A program made the translations under genes and the position numbers. 64,000 nt of DNA from Apricaphanius iberus (taxonomy: Eukaryota > Chordata > Actinopteri > Cyprinodontiformes > Aphaniidae): contig JAPXFQ010002669.1 in assembly GCA_028564705.1 (NCBI GenBank), positions 558,001 to 622,000 on the forward strand. The letters are read 5' to 3'. The stretch's first letter is position 1; the number at the start of each line of letters is the position of its first letter. Shown here piece by piece: positions 11,250-22,823 of the stretch. The notes beneath the pieces were generated by a model, which saw only the letters and a program-made list of their open reading frames with translations, was not told the origin of the DNA and did no database searches.

Positions 11250-13588
11250 AGCAGGAGGCACGCTCTTTTCTATTTTGTTCGCAAAATCAATGTGGGGAGT
11301 TTCAGCTGAGTTACCAAATGATAGAAGTTTTGTATTATCCTTTCTAACTGAACATTAACATCACTCTGTCAACAGTCTATTGTTTAAATTACTGAGCAAA
11401 CAAAACTACGTAAACATAGCAAACATGAGAGCACCTGGCTGCAGATATTAATACTAATGCAGCATAATGGAGTAATCTACCTATCAAACTCTGCTTCCCA
11501 AAAGTTATAAACTGCCTGCAGAGCCCAGTTAAATAACAAAAATATATTCAACAAAAATAGTAATCTAGTTACGTTTTTTCGCTCCTCCATCCTTTCTCTC
11601 TTGCTGTGTGGAGCAGCTGGGTCTGTCAAGTCTTTTCCCTTCCTTTCCCGTCCCCGACTCCTGTCACTCACTAATGGGAGAAACACAGCTTTTTGATATA
11701 AAGTTTTTCTTGCTCCTGAATACAAATATTTCTCCAAGTATTTGTTCGAAATAAACATTCGTAAAAACACATTATTTGTTCCTCTCCGAATACTGTATTC
11801 GGGTTTGGCTCCACCGCTAATATGTAAATTATGATAATACGTATTTTTATCGAACTACGATACTACTGCTGATGGACTGTCAATTATTTTTCTTATAAAT
11901 AGAGATTAAGGAAATTTTTTAATTCATTTGCATATTCTTTTGAACTACCATCTACCTGGACAAAGAGAAGAGATATAAATTAATGCAGATATAATTGTAA
12001 AAAAAAGAAAGTACAATGATGTTTCACAGTATTGAATATTTCCCCTGACCCCCAATTTAACTGCTTGTCACCAAAGCTTCATGTGAGCCAAGTGTCGACG
12101 TGCTTGTTGTCAGACAACTCTAAGCTTTGTGATGCTCAGTTTCCCACACTTGTTATGGAAGATATTTCACTGGCCCGTCTCTGAATGCCGTTAAACATTG
12201 CAACAGTGAAACTAAACTGGAAGACAACAGATGCAATCGGTCCAAGGATAGATCTGCGGTACAGATATCTTCAATTGCATGCCATGTTACGCAATAAGTC
12301 AAAACGAGGGCAGAAATCCCAACCGGGGATGACAAATTCAGATGGTGAGACAGTCTTCCACTGTTCTCTTTGTGGCATTTACAGGAAAACCCAATACATG
12401 TGTGATTCAACAAACAGTATTTTACAGGAACTAGGAAGTTTTTAGAGTTTACAGTGTGATTTTATTGAATATTAAAAGATGTTGACATTCATATTTTATG
12501 AGGTAAGACATAATGCCAAATATAAACAATTTAAATTTTGTAAGAAAAAGGATAAAAACCCCCACAAAAAATCAAATGGATGCCTTGTCTGATAGACCTT
12601 CATTTCACAAAGGGGTTCAAATTAATTTTAATTTCATTGCTGTTTGACTTGTTTTACAGCTGGTACCAATTCTCGAGCTTTATGTAACGCAATAATGCCT
12701 GCTATAGAGTAATTACTGAGTCTGGTGTTTCTAATTAAGCTGTTAATTATAGATGTGCGAGCATAAATATGGTGACGCAGTACAGTTAAAAATCCTAAAG
12801 CTAAACCACATAATTCCTCCTACTCTTTCATTTCTCCTCCAAAGTCATCCGCCCTATAGCCCCTTCATTTCTTTAGGGGGACACAGTCTTTTTGGTTCCT
12901 CCTAAATCCAACTTTTTCAATATAGTGAGATAAAGACTGTGTAAGTATTAACGAGGGGACTTGGCATTCAAAGATCGGTGTTCGTCAGCGATACCTTTAA
13001 ACACAACACAAACATGTCTGCTCTGCCCTCAGGTTTCCATCTAGAGAAGCCTAGACTCAGAGCAGTACCAGAAAGACTGCAAAACTGGTCCATGTCTAAA
13101 CATGAAAATGAATCAGTCTGCAAATCGGTTAGTTTAAGCAAAGGTGACACTGATAATATTTTTGCATTTTACTGACAAATGTTTTGTTCTGTTGATTTGT
13201 TTTACCTCGGGCTCATGTTACATCTTAATTTCAGTTCTGCAATTGAAGTGCAAAATGTATCCTAATTGTAATAGTATTTTAACCGGTACAAGAGAGGACC
13301 AAAATAATGTTCTCAACCAAGTGGAGTAAATGGCCTAAATTAATTAATTAAAAGGATTGTTTCCAAAAATGGAAATAAAATAATCCTAAAGGTAATCCTA
13401 AAGTTAAATCATTTGCATATTACTTACCCATTCTGACAAAAATGGGTGAATCAACCATTCTGGCAATTAAATGAAAACTCATCATCTTCAAGCATGAATA
13501 GTGGTTGGGGCATTCCAACTTTGTGCAATTGCTGAAAATTCAATTGTACCTTTTTAGTTTTCAGAGCCATTAGAGCTGTACTTGATAA

Positions 13589-13590
<2 letters not shown>
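11250..13590. other. No recognised gene
   Basis: No supported coding region, RNA gene or named repeat. The short frames near 11.5-11.8, 12.2-12.4 and 13.0-13.3 kb overlap on both strands and lack family features. Confidence 0.4.

Positions 13591-13633
<43 letters not shown>
13591..13633. repeat. (AT)n microsatellite
   Basis: A pure AT dinucleotide run of about 43 bases. Confidence 0.95.
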
Positions 13634-13634
<1 letters not shown>

Positions 13635-13681
13635 TAGTGATTTCTAACAATAGTTTATTAACACAATAATTGGGTATAAAC

Positions 13682-13718
13682 CTGGGTGGTATTTAAAAGT
13701 ACTTTAAATACCACCCAG
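13682..13718. repeat. Perfect 16-bp inverted repeat (hairpin)
   Basis: The arms 13682-13697 (CTGGGTGGTATTTAAA) and 13703-13718 are exact reverse complements with a 5-base centre. It lies between the AT microsatellite and the solo LTR and may be a replication- or extrusion-prone site. Confidence 0.8.
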
Positions 13719-13731
13719 AGCCAACAACCAT

Positions 13732-14043
13732 TGTCAGGCTGTGTGCATGAATGTATGGACCCAAACGCAGAAGCAAGGTGCAGAGCTGTTTATTCAAGGT
13801 GCAGAGTGATGGTGGTGGTCTGGATGGCGGGGACGAAGACACAGGACAGCAGGAGAAAGACGGCAGGGAAAACACACGGTGGACATCGGGAGTGAAGTCC
13901 TTCAATGATCTGCTGACTGAAGGGAGGTGACAGGTTATAAACACATGAGGTGAGTGGCTGGAGATTGAAGACAGGTGCGGATGATGATGATGATGATGAT
14001 GATTAGGGAGTGAGAGGAGCTGAGTGGATTTTGCAGCATGACA
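13732..14043 (-). mobile_element. Solo LTR (gypsy-like), copy 1
   Basis: A 312-bp block bounded by TGTCAGG and CATGACA, so it has TG/CA ends. It is flanked by ACCAT (13727-13731) and TCCAT (14044-14048), a 5-bp target duplication with one change. It is about 300 bp long and closely similar to 23613-23912. Read on the minus strand it carries a TTATAACC TATA-like box and an AATAAACAG polyadenylation signal, the promoter and terminator layout of an LTR. No internal retroelement region flanks it. A (GAT)n run at about 13979-14002 is internal. Confidence 0.65.
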
Positions 14044-14049
14044 TCCATA

Positions 14050-14575
14050 CTGTCATGATTGGGATGTTGGAACAGCATCCATTTACAGTTCAAACATAGT
14101 ACAACTTTGATTTTTAAGCTCTTTCCCTCATCATTTACCATCATTCCCATGGTGTTGGTTTTCTTGGAATAATCTAATAATGTGTGATGTGTGCTTGCAA
14201 ATAATGATGCAGTTGCTTGCTAAAATTTTGCTTCTCATTTGCAAATAAGCAAATAAAGGCACAGTCAGTGCCATTCATTCACAATCATTTTCACATTTGT
14301 TTTTCATTTGCAACTACACGCTTGTGGGATTTTATGTGATAGGTATGGCTTTAATGAACCGAGGCTGCAGTTAGTGCATCAAGAGCCACCACACACAGAT
14401 CATGGATACGGGCTTCAAATGTTGTATTCCTCTTGACAAGCCGCTGCTGGTCTGTTGCTCAGTGTTCCAAAGTCCATTTCTCTGACGAGAGCAAATTTTG
14501 CATCTCATTTGAAAACCAAGGTCCCAGAGTCTGGAAATAAAAGGAGAGGCACAAAATCCAAGATATTTGAAGTCC
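14050..14575. other. No recognised gene
   Basis: Sequence between a solo LTR and a Tc1 remnant. It may include the decayed 5' part of that Tc1 copy, but I could not match it. Confidence 0.35.
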
Positions 14576-14579
14576 AGTG

Positions 14580-15240
14580 TAAAGTTTTCAAAGTTTCTGT
14601 TGATTTGGGGAGCCATTTCCTCTGCTGGTGTTGGTCCACTGGCCTTTATTAAGTCCAGAGTCAACACAGCCATCTACCAGGACATTTTGGAGAGCTTAAT
14701 GCTTCCTTCCACAGACAAGCTTTATGGAGATGTTTTATAGAATGCTCTTCCATTGACACCCGCTCACACTGCCAAAAGTACCAAAACCTGGATCAATAAC
14801 CATAGGATTAGTGAGCTTAAATGACCAGCAAACTAGCCTGACCTGAACCACATAGAGAATCTCATTGCCAAGAGAAAAGGTGAGAGACATAATACAGAAC
14901 AATGCAGAAGAGCTAAAGGTTCATCTCTATTGAAGCATCCTGATCTTTTGTAACACCTCAACAATGCCAAAGGCTGATAGCATCGATGCCACGCCACACT
15001 GAGGCAGTATTTGATGCTAAAGGGGCCCAAAGTACTGCATACATGTGGATGATTACACGTTTCAGAGGTCCAACATTTCTCTATTTAAAACCTTTGCTTT
15101 ATTGATCTCATATAATCACATTTTCTGAAATTTGGAATGTGGGGTTTTCATTATCTGTAAGCCATAATTATTAAAATCATACAAAATAAATATATTTTGA
15201 AACCTGTTGTCAACAAAACTTTTAAGGATTTTTTTTGTTA
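14580..15240 (+). pseudogene. Decayed Tc1-like transposase remnant
   Basis: The broken plus frames contain pieces matching the second half of a known fish Tc1 family. These are TTGATTTGGGGAGCCATTTC (DLGSHF), a stretch equivalent to SKVNTAIYQDILES, then LPPADKLYGD-like and AHTAKSTKTWI-like segments, then the SPDLNPIEN block as CTGACCTGAACCACATAGAG. The nucleotide order follows the family through to a 3' UTR with GGTTTTCATTATCTGTAAGC. Multiple stops and indels show that it is dead. The N-terminal half is missing or unrecognisable. Confidence 0.6.
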
Positions 15241-15879
15241 TCTGGAGTTATTGCCCAAAATTAAAGTCTCTGAGCCGAAAAATGCCATTAATTTAAAGCT
15301 TAGGATATTGTTCACAACCTAACCCTGCTTTAAAATTCTCCACAACTCTCTTCCTGACCTGTATGCAGTTTTGTCTTCACAAAGCAGATTGTTCACTAAT
15401 GTTTTCTAGTCCTATCCACCACACCCGCCCCAGCTGCCCCTGGCCCCTCCACCACACCCTGATGTGCAGCTGGTCCCTGCTCCAATGAACTCGGCCCTGA
15501 TTTTAAGAATAACTCACATATCAGACTTGGACCGTGCCCTACATCATTCATACCTGTTACTATCAGCAGGGAGCAGACAAAACAATCATAAATTAAACAA
15601 ATGCAAGCCCAATAACCTCAAACAGTTACCAAAATTGCCACCTCCAGTAAGGCATACAGACACTCCATTTCCGACACTATCAATATGGCAATTTTCGCTT
15701 TCTGCTCAATAAAACTTTTATATTGAATTATCTTATTTTAGACCATGATATTTATTGTTTTTTTTTAAGCAGAAACATGGCTGAGTATAGATGCCCCTGC
15801 TGTTCTTACAAAGCCCTCCCGACCAAATTTCAATTTTAATCATTCAACGAGAATTAGCAAAGAGGGGAGGCAGTACTAC

Positions 15880-16168
15880 CAGTGGCGTGTCCAGACTTTT
15901 TATTCAGGGTTCGCACAGGAGGGGCAGCTAGTTCTGCTCGGGTGGCACCCGTAAATCAAGGTTCCACAGTAAAAAAAGAAAGAAAAAGAAAGTTATGTCT
16001 TTCTGATAAATGTTTTAAAATAACATTTTTCCCTCATGCAAAACAATTGCTGAAAATAAATGTATTCTAAAGTATTGAGCTACAACAGACAATCAAGGGG
16101 TTACACCTGGGGTGGCCTATTGGATTCTGGCACGTGCCAGCCCAGATCACCCCCCAGACACGCCTCTG
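15880..16168. mobile_element. hAT-like MITE, 289 bp
   Basis: Termini are CAGTGGCGTGTCCAGAC on the left and, in inverse, CAGAGGCGTGTCTGGGG on the right. It is flanked by AGTACTAC and GGTACCCT, a weak 8-bp duplication. It interrupts LINE copy 1 and carries no coding capacity. Confidence 0.7.
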
Positions 16169-16354
16169 GGTACCCTTTTTTATAAGTTTATCAACCCTTT
16201 CTGCCAAACCTGTTAAATTTGATAATTTTAGTACTTGAATATACTGCATCTGTTTTTAGCACTATGCAGTTTTTTTATTCAAGGATATTCAGAAATTTGA
16301 TCAGTTCTGCATAACTCCTTTGACAGAATAAATTTAGCTGGTGATTTTAATCTA

Positions 16355-17960
16355 CAGTGGGGCAAAAAAGTATTTAGTCAGCCACCGATTGTGCAAGTTC
16401 TGCCACTTAAAATGATGACAGAGGTCAGTAATTTTCATCATAGGTAAAATTCAACTGTGAGAGACAGAATGTGAAATAAAATTCAGGAATTCACATTGTA
16501 GGATTTTTAAAGAATTTATTTGTAAATTATGGTGGAAAATAAGTATTTGGTCAATGACAAAAATTCAACTCAATACTTTGTAAAATAACCTTTGTTGGCA
16601 ATAACAGAGGTGAAACGATTACTATAGGTCTTTACCAGGTTTGCACACACAGTAGCTGGTATTTTGGCCCATTCCTCCATGCAGATCTTCTCGAGAGCAG
16701 TGATGTTTTGGGGCTGTCGCCGAGCAACATGGACTTTCAACTCCCTCCACAGATTTTCTATGGGGTTGAGGTCTGGAGACTGGCTAGGCCACTCCAGGAC
16801 TTTCAATTGCTTCTTACGGAGCCACTCCTTCGTTGCCCGGGCGGTGTGTTTGGGATCATTGTCATGTTGGAAGACCCAGCCACGTTTCATCTCCAAAGCT
16901 CTCACTGATGGAAGGAGATTTTGGCTCAAAATCTCACGATACATGGCCCCATTCATTCTTTCCTTAACACGGATCAGTCGTCCTGTTCCCTTAGCAGAAA
17001 AACAGCCCCAAAGCATGATGTTTCCACCCCCATGCTTCACAGTAGGTATGGTATTCTTGGGATGCAACTCAGTATTCTTCTTCCTCCAAACACGACGAGT
17101 TGAGTTTATACCAAAAAGTTCTACTTTGGTTTCATCTGACCACATGACATTCTCCCAATTCTCTGCTGTATCATCCATGTGCTCTTTAGCAAACTTCAGA
17201 CGGGCCTGGACATGCACTGGCTTAAGCAGGGGGACACGTCTGGCACTGCAGGATTTGATTCCCTGTGATTGTAGTGTGTTACTGATGGTAACCTTTGTTA
17301 CTTTGGTCCCAGCTCTCTGCAGGTCATTCATCAGGTCCCCCAGTTTGGTTGTGGGATTTTTGCTCTCCGTTCTCATGATCATTTTGACCGCACGGGATGA
17401 GATCTTGCGTGGAACCCAAGGTCGAGGGAGATTATCAGTGGCCTTGTATGTCTTCCATTTTCTGATAATTGCTCCTACAGTTGATTTTTTCACACCCAGC
17501 TGCTTGCCTATTGTAGATTCACTCTTCCCAGTCAGGTGCAGGTCTACAATTCTTTTCCTGGTGTCCTTCGAAAGCTCTTTGGTCTTGGCCATAGTGGAGT
17601 ATGGAGTCTGACTGTTTGAGGCTGTGGACAGGTGTCTTTTATACAGATAACGAGTTCAAACAGGTGCCATTAATACAGGTAACGAGTGGAGGACAGAAGA
17701 GCTTCTTAAAGAAAAAGTTACAGGTCTGTGAGAGCCAGAGATCTTCCTTGTTTGAAGTGACCAAATACTTATTTTCCACCATAATTTACAAATAAATTCT
17801 TTAAATATCCTACAATGTGAATTCCTGGATTTTCTTTTCAAATTCTGTCTCTCACAGTTGAAGTGTACCTATGATGAAAATTACTGACCTCTGATATCAT
17901 TATTTTAAGTGGGAGAACTTGCACAATCGGTGGCTGACTAAATACTTTTTTGCCCCACTG
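16355..17960 (-). mobile_element. Tc1-like transposon, apparently complete
   Basis: A 1606-bp element flanked by TA on both sides (16353-16354 and 17961-17962). Both ends begin CAGTGGGGCAAAAAAGTATT in inverted orientation. The inverted repeats extend roughly 180-230 bp and stay highly similar, including GTCAGTAATTTTCATCAT and CAACTGTGAGAGACAGAA blocks. The transposase frame at 16570-17592 is uninterrupted. It sits inside a LINE endonuclease frame at a TA just after GDFN, which makes it younger than that LINE. Confidence 0.93.
16570..17592 (-). CDS. Tc1/mariner-family DD34E transposase
   Basis: A 340-residue protein, the usual full length for fish Tc1 transposases. Residues 1-60 form the first helix-turn-helix (KIL-type start [20 protein letters not shown]). 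Residues about 70-125 form the second ([20 protein letters not shown]). The catalytic triad is visible: D about 151 in [11 protein letters not shown] about 243 in QHDNDPKHT and E about 278 in [10 protein letters not shown], with 34 residues between the last two. A glycine-rich [12 protein letters not shown] box lies between. The usual GRPRK AT-hook-like linker reads [10 protein letters not shown], so it has lost its glycine-arginine core and may bind DNA less well. The protein would bind the element's own inverted repeats and cut and paste at TA. It has no stop codon or frameshift, but activity is unproven. Confidence 0.93.
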   Translation of the reverse strand: MAKTKELSKDTRKRIVDLHLTGKSESTIGKQLGVKKSTVGAIIRKWKTYKATDNLPRPWVPRKISSRAVKMIMRTESKNPTTKLGDLMNDLQRAGTKVTKVTISNTLQSQGIKSCSARRVPLLKPVHVQARLKFAKEHMDDTAENWENVMWSDETKVELFGINSTRRVWRKKNTELHPKNTIPTVKHGGGNIMLWGCFSAKGTGRLIRVKERMNGAMYREILSQNLLPSVRALEMKRGWVFQHDNDPKHTARATKEWLRKKQLKVLEWPSQSPDLNPIENLWRELKVHVARRQPQNITALEKICMEEWAKIPATVCANLVKTYSNRFTSVIANKGYFTKY

Positions 17961-18646
17961 TACATGTATATAACCTTTTAGATCCTTTAGCAATAGACTT
18001 TTATAGATTTTAGTCAACATGTCACGCAGCTGACTCACAACCGAGGACACACCCTGGACTTGGTCATCACGTATGGCCAGTCCACCAGTCTGTCCTCTGT
18101 TGTTGACTTGGCTTTTTCGGACCACTACTGTGTGTTTATAAAAATCACCAGTTTAGGCCCCTGCTGAAGACGAGCACTTTAGATTTTAATGATTTTTTAC
18201 AACTTTCAACAGTTATCTAACTTACCGGTACTGTTTTAAGCAAAGAATTAGAAAAGCTTGTTGAATTCAGCTTAGCGATTTCATTAGCTCTCATAATGTC
18301 CTAGGCAAATTTCAGTCTAGTTTCAGGGTGAACCACAGCATCAAGACAGCCCTAAAGGTTTTTAATTATTTTAAATTAAGCTATGATGCAGAAAGGTTGA
18401 AAGCGTTGGTTCTACTGGATCTAAGCGCTGCCTTTACTAAAGTAGACCACACTATGCTTTTAACCCCTTTAAAATAGATTGGTCTCTACGGTGCTGTTCA
18501 TAAGTGGTTTACATCATATCTCACAGACAGGACTTTTATGGTAAGTTCAGATGCCTGTTCCTCTAAGGTCCACAAGATCACATGCCCCAGGGCTCAGTTT
18601 TAGGCCCAGTGCTTTTTAACCTTTACATGCTCCCTCTTGGCAGTGT

Positions 18647-19437
18647 TTGAAAACCAAGCATACTTTTCATTCCACATTAATCTATCTGATAGTTAGGTGG
18701 CCAAGGAGTATTTTTTTTGGAAAGTATCTCAAAACATATACACTAGAGCAGACCATTTTCAGCAAACTGTGGGAATATTCACAAGAGAAGTCTGTCCCTT
18801 TCAGCAACCTTTTTGCTTGTGCCACAGATGGTGCTCCCTCCATGGTCGGCACATACACAGACTTCACAATTTTGCTAAATGAGCACGTTCCTTGCATTCT
18901 TACTGTTCACTGTGTTCTTCAACATCACAACCTGGTGGCTAACAACATCATCCCTCACCTTCATAAGTCTCTGGATTTAGCAATTGAGTCTATTAATAAA
19001 ATCAAAGCCAACACACTAAATTACCTGCTCTTCAGACAGCTGCACAGTGAAAATTATGGAACGTTTGAGCGCTTGCTGCTTCACACTGAGGTTCGTTCGC
19101 TTTCAAGAGAGGAGACTGCCCATCTTGACTTTGTGAATACTTTGCCACAGTTGTTGAGTTTCCTGTGACCAAAGAGCCAGATATAAACCAAATAACTTGT
19201 CTTCCAGACACTGAGAGAGAGACTATAGGGTGCTGGCAGTTTAGCCACTTCCCTCATCTGGCCAAAGTATTATTTCATATTTTCTGTAAGAAAATCAGCA
19301 GCATAAAATTAAATCTTTTTGCTATTTGTCTGTTTATGCTGTCAGGCAAGCTGACTACTGAGGAAGTGGTGTATTACACTGAACACTTACAGACGATCAA
19401 AGCTGACATTGAGATCTGCTTCAGGGACAGAACCTGA
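18647..19437 (+). pseudogene. hAT-type transposase fragment (ZBED5/SCAND3-like)
   Basis: The frame 18647-19168 contains FACATDGAPSMVGTYT, comparable to the CTDGAPAMLG core of ZBED5/SCAND3-type hAT proteins. It then has TVHCVLQHHNLVAN (C-H box), HKSLDLAIESINKIKANTLN and LLLHTEVRSLSREE, the HTEVRWLS motif with W changed to S. After a stop at 19168, a second frame to 19437 continues with FPHLAKVLF and EHLQTIKADIEICF, consistent with the next part of the fold. The BED finger and the C-terminal dimerisation region are missing. It abuts LINE copy 1. It is a fragment, not a host gene. Confidence 0.7.
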
Positions 19438-19439
19438 CT

Positions 19440-20685
19440 AGACTCTAAAGGTTGATGTATGTCATTAAAAAGGAAACCATAATCCTGTAGAAGCCCATTA
19501 ATTTACAAAATGATGAGGTTCCACAAGCTACATTTGGCACATTGATTGGTATGTGATGTGTACTCTGCACCACCACCGTTTTTCTCCATTATAGGAAAAA
19601 GCCCAGCGTCTGCCCCTAGGTTTCCTATCTTGTTGAGTACGTATTCAATCAAATGCTATACATGCAATCAAAATAAAGAAATATGCAAATTCTCATAACC
19701 TAAGGTGCACTCAGGCTCGAGCTAACATCTTTCATAAAAAATAAATAAATGAATAACTGGTTGCAAACCACCAGGAACAAGGGTCTCACTAATATGTTGA
19801 TCGTAGAATCTTTCTTATGCTTGTTAAAATTGTTACGAACTCAAAGCTAAGTTATTTTTGTTTTTTGCATACTAGCAATCGAGTTTGAAACCTGTTAATT
19901 CTGCCAAATTAATATTTTCATTTTTTTACACTGTAATTGTACTGAAAGGTCACTGATAACCAATGCACTAAATAAATGGAGGTCTTTTGATAAGAAAACC
20001 TTTTTTCTTTGTCTGCATGGGACCTTGTGGGGTAGTAAAGGATTTCAGCATGACTTAGAGGGGTGTTAAACCACAAAAACAATAAAATGAAACTGGCATA
20101 GAGAAAATCTTTTTGATCGCTAATTAGATTATATTTCATAGAATTGTTTCTCTGCTAGCAGCTGCATCTTTTCTGCTTGGTGAAGCTGCTCAGCCGGAGC
20201 AGACATCTCTACATACACTAGGTTTTGTCAGCAAATTTAACCTTAACCTCTATAAGAATGAGACATATTTAACCCTAGTATAAACTTCTCCCTTAGCAAG
20301 TTTTCACCCAGACACAGACGTATTGACAGAGATGTATTTCGTTTATAGTTCAGTACCTAGCCATGACCCGCAGAAGGCGGGACCTTGCCTTTTAACAGGT
20401 ACAATTCCAATATTTGCAGCCTGCACGTCTTTATTTAAGAACTTTTGAACTACATCGGAACATGCACAAAGACACGTTGGTGACAAATATCGCATTATAA
20501 CAAGTAGGCTACATTTTCAACCAGTATGTGATCATTTGCTGAACAAGGTATTGATGCATCATTTTATCAAATAATCTGTCACCTAATATCAAACTAAACC
20601 ATCCATGAGTTAGTGTCAGACTATTTTCCTTTTTGATTTGTAGATAACTTAGTGTCTAGTTCAGCTGCCTTTTGTGTTTAGGCAA
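19440..20685. other. No recognised gene
   Basis: AT-rich sequence with short frames only; nothing I can name. Confidence 0.4.
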
Positions 20686-20687
20686 GG

Positions 20688-20765
20688 CAAGGCAAGTTTA
20701 TTTGTAGAGCACAATTCATACACAGGGCAATTCAGAGTGCTTCACAGTTGCATAAATTAAGAAAA
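20688..20765 (-). repeat. LINE/SINE 3' tail, inverse orientation
   Basis: A GGCAA triplication followed by GTTTATTTGTAGAGCACAAT and CAGAGTGCTTCACA is the reverse complement of the tail type at 10980-11127. Only the tail is present. Confidence 0.5.
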
Positions 20766-20769
20766 CAGA

Positions 20770-21480
20770 TAAACAGAAAACAAACAAACAAACCAAAAAA
20801 AAACATCAAAAAATAATTAGTTCACCTGCTCAGTAATCGCTCATACCTGATTAGATTTAAAGGTTTTCATGGGGATAAGCATCTTCTAATCTTTTCAAAT
20901 TCTTCTGCAAAATTTCCCCACAATTCTCTTTATTTACATGAGTGTTTTTATTTATTTATTTTGTACTCATTAGAATATGGAGACACTTGATAATGGTACA
21001 TTTAAAACAAAAATTTATATTTTTTAAACACATAGCAAATATGAGAGCTTCTCTTTTCTTTTTATGGACTTTATTTCAGTTATATTTTTCAAAACACCCT
21101 GGTAAGTGTGCATAGCTTTTTAAAAAAAATGGCACAGTATCCGCACATTTACAAATATCCACAAAACGCCTCATATTGTTTTCTCTTTTACCCTGCCTCT
21201 CCATTTTCCACAGGCAAGTTATTACAGCTACATTATGTGTTAATTACATCATACCTTGGCTGTAAGCTTGCAGCCAGTTTGGGCAAGAAAGGTACCCCCT
21301 GAAACTATTATGCCAGTTAGGGTGTGTGATGTCTTGGCAGGTTTTCGGTTGAAATATGATGACTGATGTTAACACATAGGCAGGAACAGTGCAATGTCTC
21401 TGCAGTCTAGGACTGAAGCCAGCAGGTACTCTGTCTGTCAAAGTACCTGCCAATCTGCCTAAAATTTACAGCTAATATGA
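20770..21480. other. No recognised gene
   Basis: No supportable feature seen. Confidence 0.35.
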
Positions 21481-21485
21481 ATATG

Positions 21486-21828
21486 GGGCTGTTGCCTTAC
21501 AGCAAGAAGGTATCCCGGCCCAGGGCCTTTCTGCATGGAGTTTGCATGTTCTCCCCGTGCATGCGTGGGTTCCCTCCGGGTACTCTGGCTTCCTCCCACA
21601 GTCCAAAAACATGACTGTCAGGTTAATTGATCACTCAAAATTGTCCTTAGGTGTGGGTGTGTGCGTGCATGGTTGTTTGTCCGGTCTGTCTCTATGTGGC
21701 CCTGTGATGGACTGACGACCTGTCCAAGGTTTACCCCGCCTCTCGACCGTTGACAGCTGGAGATAGGCACCAGTCCCCCCGCGACCCCTTGAGCACTAAG
21801 CGGTTCAGTAAATGGATGGATGGATAGT
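21486..21828 (+). mobile_element. tRNA-headed SINE with (ATGG)n tail, near full length
   Basis: The order is GTTGCCTTACAGCAAGAAGG, GGAGTTTGCATGTTCTCCCC, GGGTTCCCTCCGGGTACTC, TCCTCCCACAGTCCAAAAAC, GTGATGGACTGACGACCTGT, CCCCGCGACCCCTTGAGCAC, then GCGGTTCAGTAAATGGATGG. This is the most complete copy of a family also seen at 34598-34715, 53432-53698 and 57730-57962. The tail is shared with the Rex3-like RTE element at 40425-42492 (GGATAAGC, then ATGGATGG), which suggests RTE machinery mobilises it. Confidence 0.8.
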
Positions 21829-21829
21829 C

Positions 21830-22385
21830 CCTCAGTCCGCTGAACAAAAAATAACTTACAGTTAAAAGAGTAAATAGCATCAAGATAAGCATATATTAAA
21901 AAATATATAATGGTTAATAACATTACTTTTCTTTGTATTTACTGATTTTACTCAGGTCTCTTGATTTATTTCTGTCTTCTAAACTTAGTTATGATAAAAA
22001 AGTGTTTAAAAAATGACAATGAATTTTTTTGTTAAAATTTGTTAATTGAAGAATAACAAAATGACCAGGGAGGCACTAAAAATACCTTTTCTACATTTTG
22101 TGGTAGTTATGAATAATTATTGATATCGATCAACATGACTATTCCCTTTATCGATATGCTGTTTTTCTATATCGGCTTCGGCTGGGAAATGAAGACAACA
22201 GAGCTGCTGCTATTGCACCCTGTAACCTTTTTTTAAGTGGTAGAGGATCTGTTTTGGTACATCGTTGCCGTCTCTTTAACTTTTTTTGGTATGTTGGGGT
22301 CTGGTCCATGAATATGATGTAAAAGGGCTCTACAAATATGACGCCAGCATTCCAATAACGCATCCCTCCCTTTCAGTCACTCCAA
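21830..22385. other. No recognised gene
   Basis: No supported feature. It is immediately upstream of the putative plus-strand first exon and may contain its distal promoter. Confidence 0.35.
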
Positions 22386-22389
22386 ACCA

Positions 22390-22823
22390 GTGAGAGGGCT
22401 GTCTGCTCTCTCTCTCCCTCTTTCCCAGCTGAGAACTGGAAAAATCTGCCCGGTGGTTGGCTGGAGCACCAATCCATCAAACCCGCTGCAGTTCTCTGCG
22501 ACGTGAGTGGAGACTGCACAGAGAGGAGGGACGAAAGTCACCAGCCTGGGGAGTTTAAAAGCGATTGATAAGTATCCACTGCCTCTTCCAGCTCGCCTAT
22601 ACAAGCGGGCAAGTTCTTCCAGAACTTCAAAGGAGAGACCTCTTTTCCCCTTCAAGCCCCTTCAATAGTTTGGCTTGCCCCCAAACTATTTGCGCACACC
22701 GCTGAACCTCTCTCTCTCTTTTTATTTTTTTTCATCCCCTTTTGCGCTCCGTTTCCCATTCGCATTTTTCCGTTGCAATCAGAAGTATCTTTTTCTTCTA
22801 CACCTGGAAGCTTCCTCTTTAAA
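22390..22823 (+). promoter_or_regulatory. Putative promoter and non-coding first exon
   Basis: Sequence richer in GC and CpG than its surroundings, with a CCAAT at about 22470 and a GTTTAAAAGC TATA-like element at about 22553. The following 270 bases are pyrimidine-rich and contain no ATG at all. They end at a good donor, TTTAAA/GTAAGAC (exon end 22823). An ATG-free leader closing in a splice donor is typical of a 5' UTR exon. A stem-loop lies inside it (22664-22673 with 22681-22690). No downstream coding exon was found in the window, so the gene is unknown. Confidence 0.4.

Larger units (their letters stand above)
15425..18645 (+). mobile_element. LINE copy 1, split by hAT MITE and Tc1
   Basis: Three segments of one LINE are separated by insertions. 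15425-15879 is collinear with 44460-44900 and holds the 5' leader and endonuclease start (CAGAAACATGGCTGAGTATA corresponds to a TETWL motif). 16169-16354 ends in NLAGDFN, the endonuclease GDFN motif. After Tc1, 17961-18645 continues with FSQHVTQLTHNRGHTLDLVI and DLAFSDHYCVF (endonuclease C-terminus). RT pieces follow, equivalent to VLLDLSAAF, a GVPQGSVLGP-like stretch and FNLYMLPLG. Many stops and deletions show it is inactive. The frame type is that of jockey-superfamily LINEs. Confidence 0.75.

Noticed and set aside
16664..17611. 315-residue open frame on the plus strand
   Set aside because: Antisense of the Tc1 transposase frame; no family features and codon structure follows the minus strand.
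18647..19437. Host ZBED-type gene
   Set aside because: Fragment only, with a stop and frame change, lacking the BED finger and C-terminus, and lying against a LINE; a dead hAT copy is simpler.
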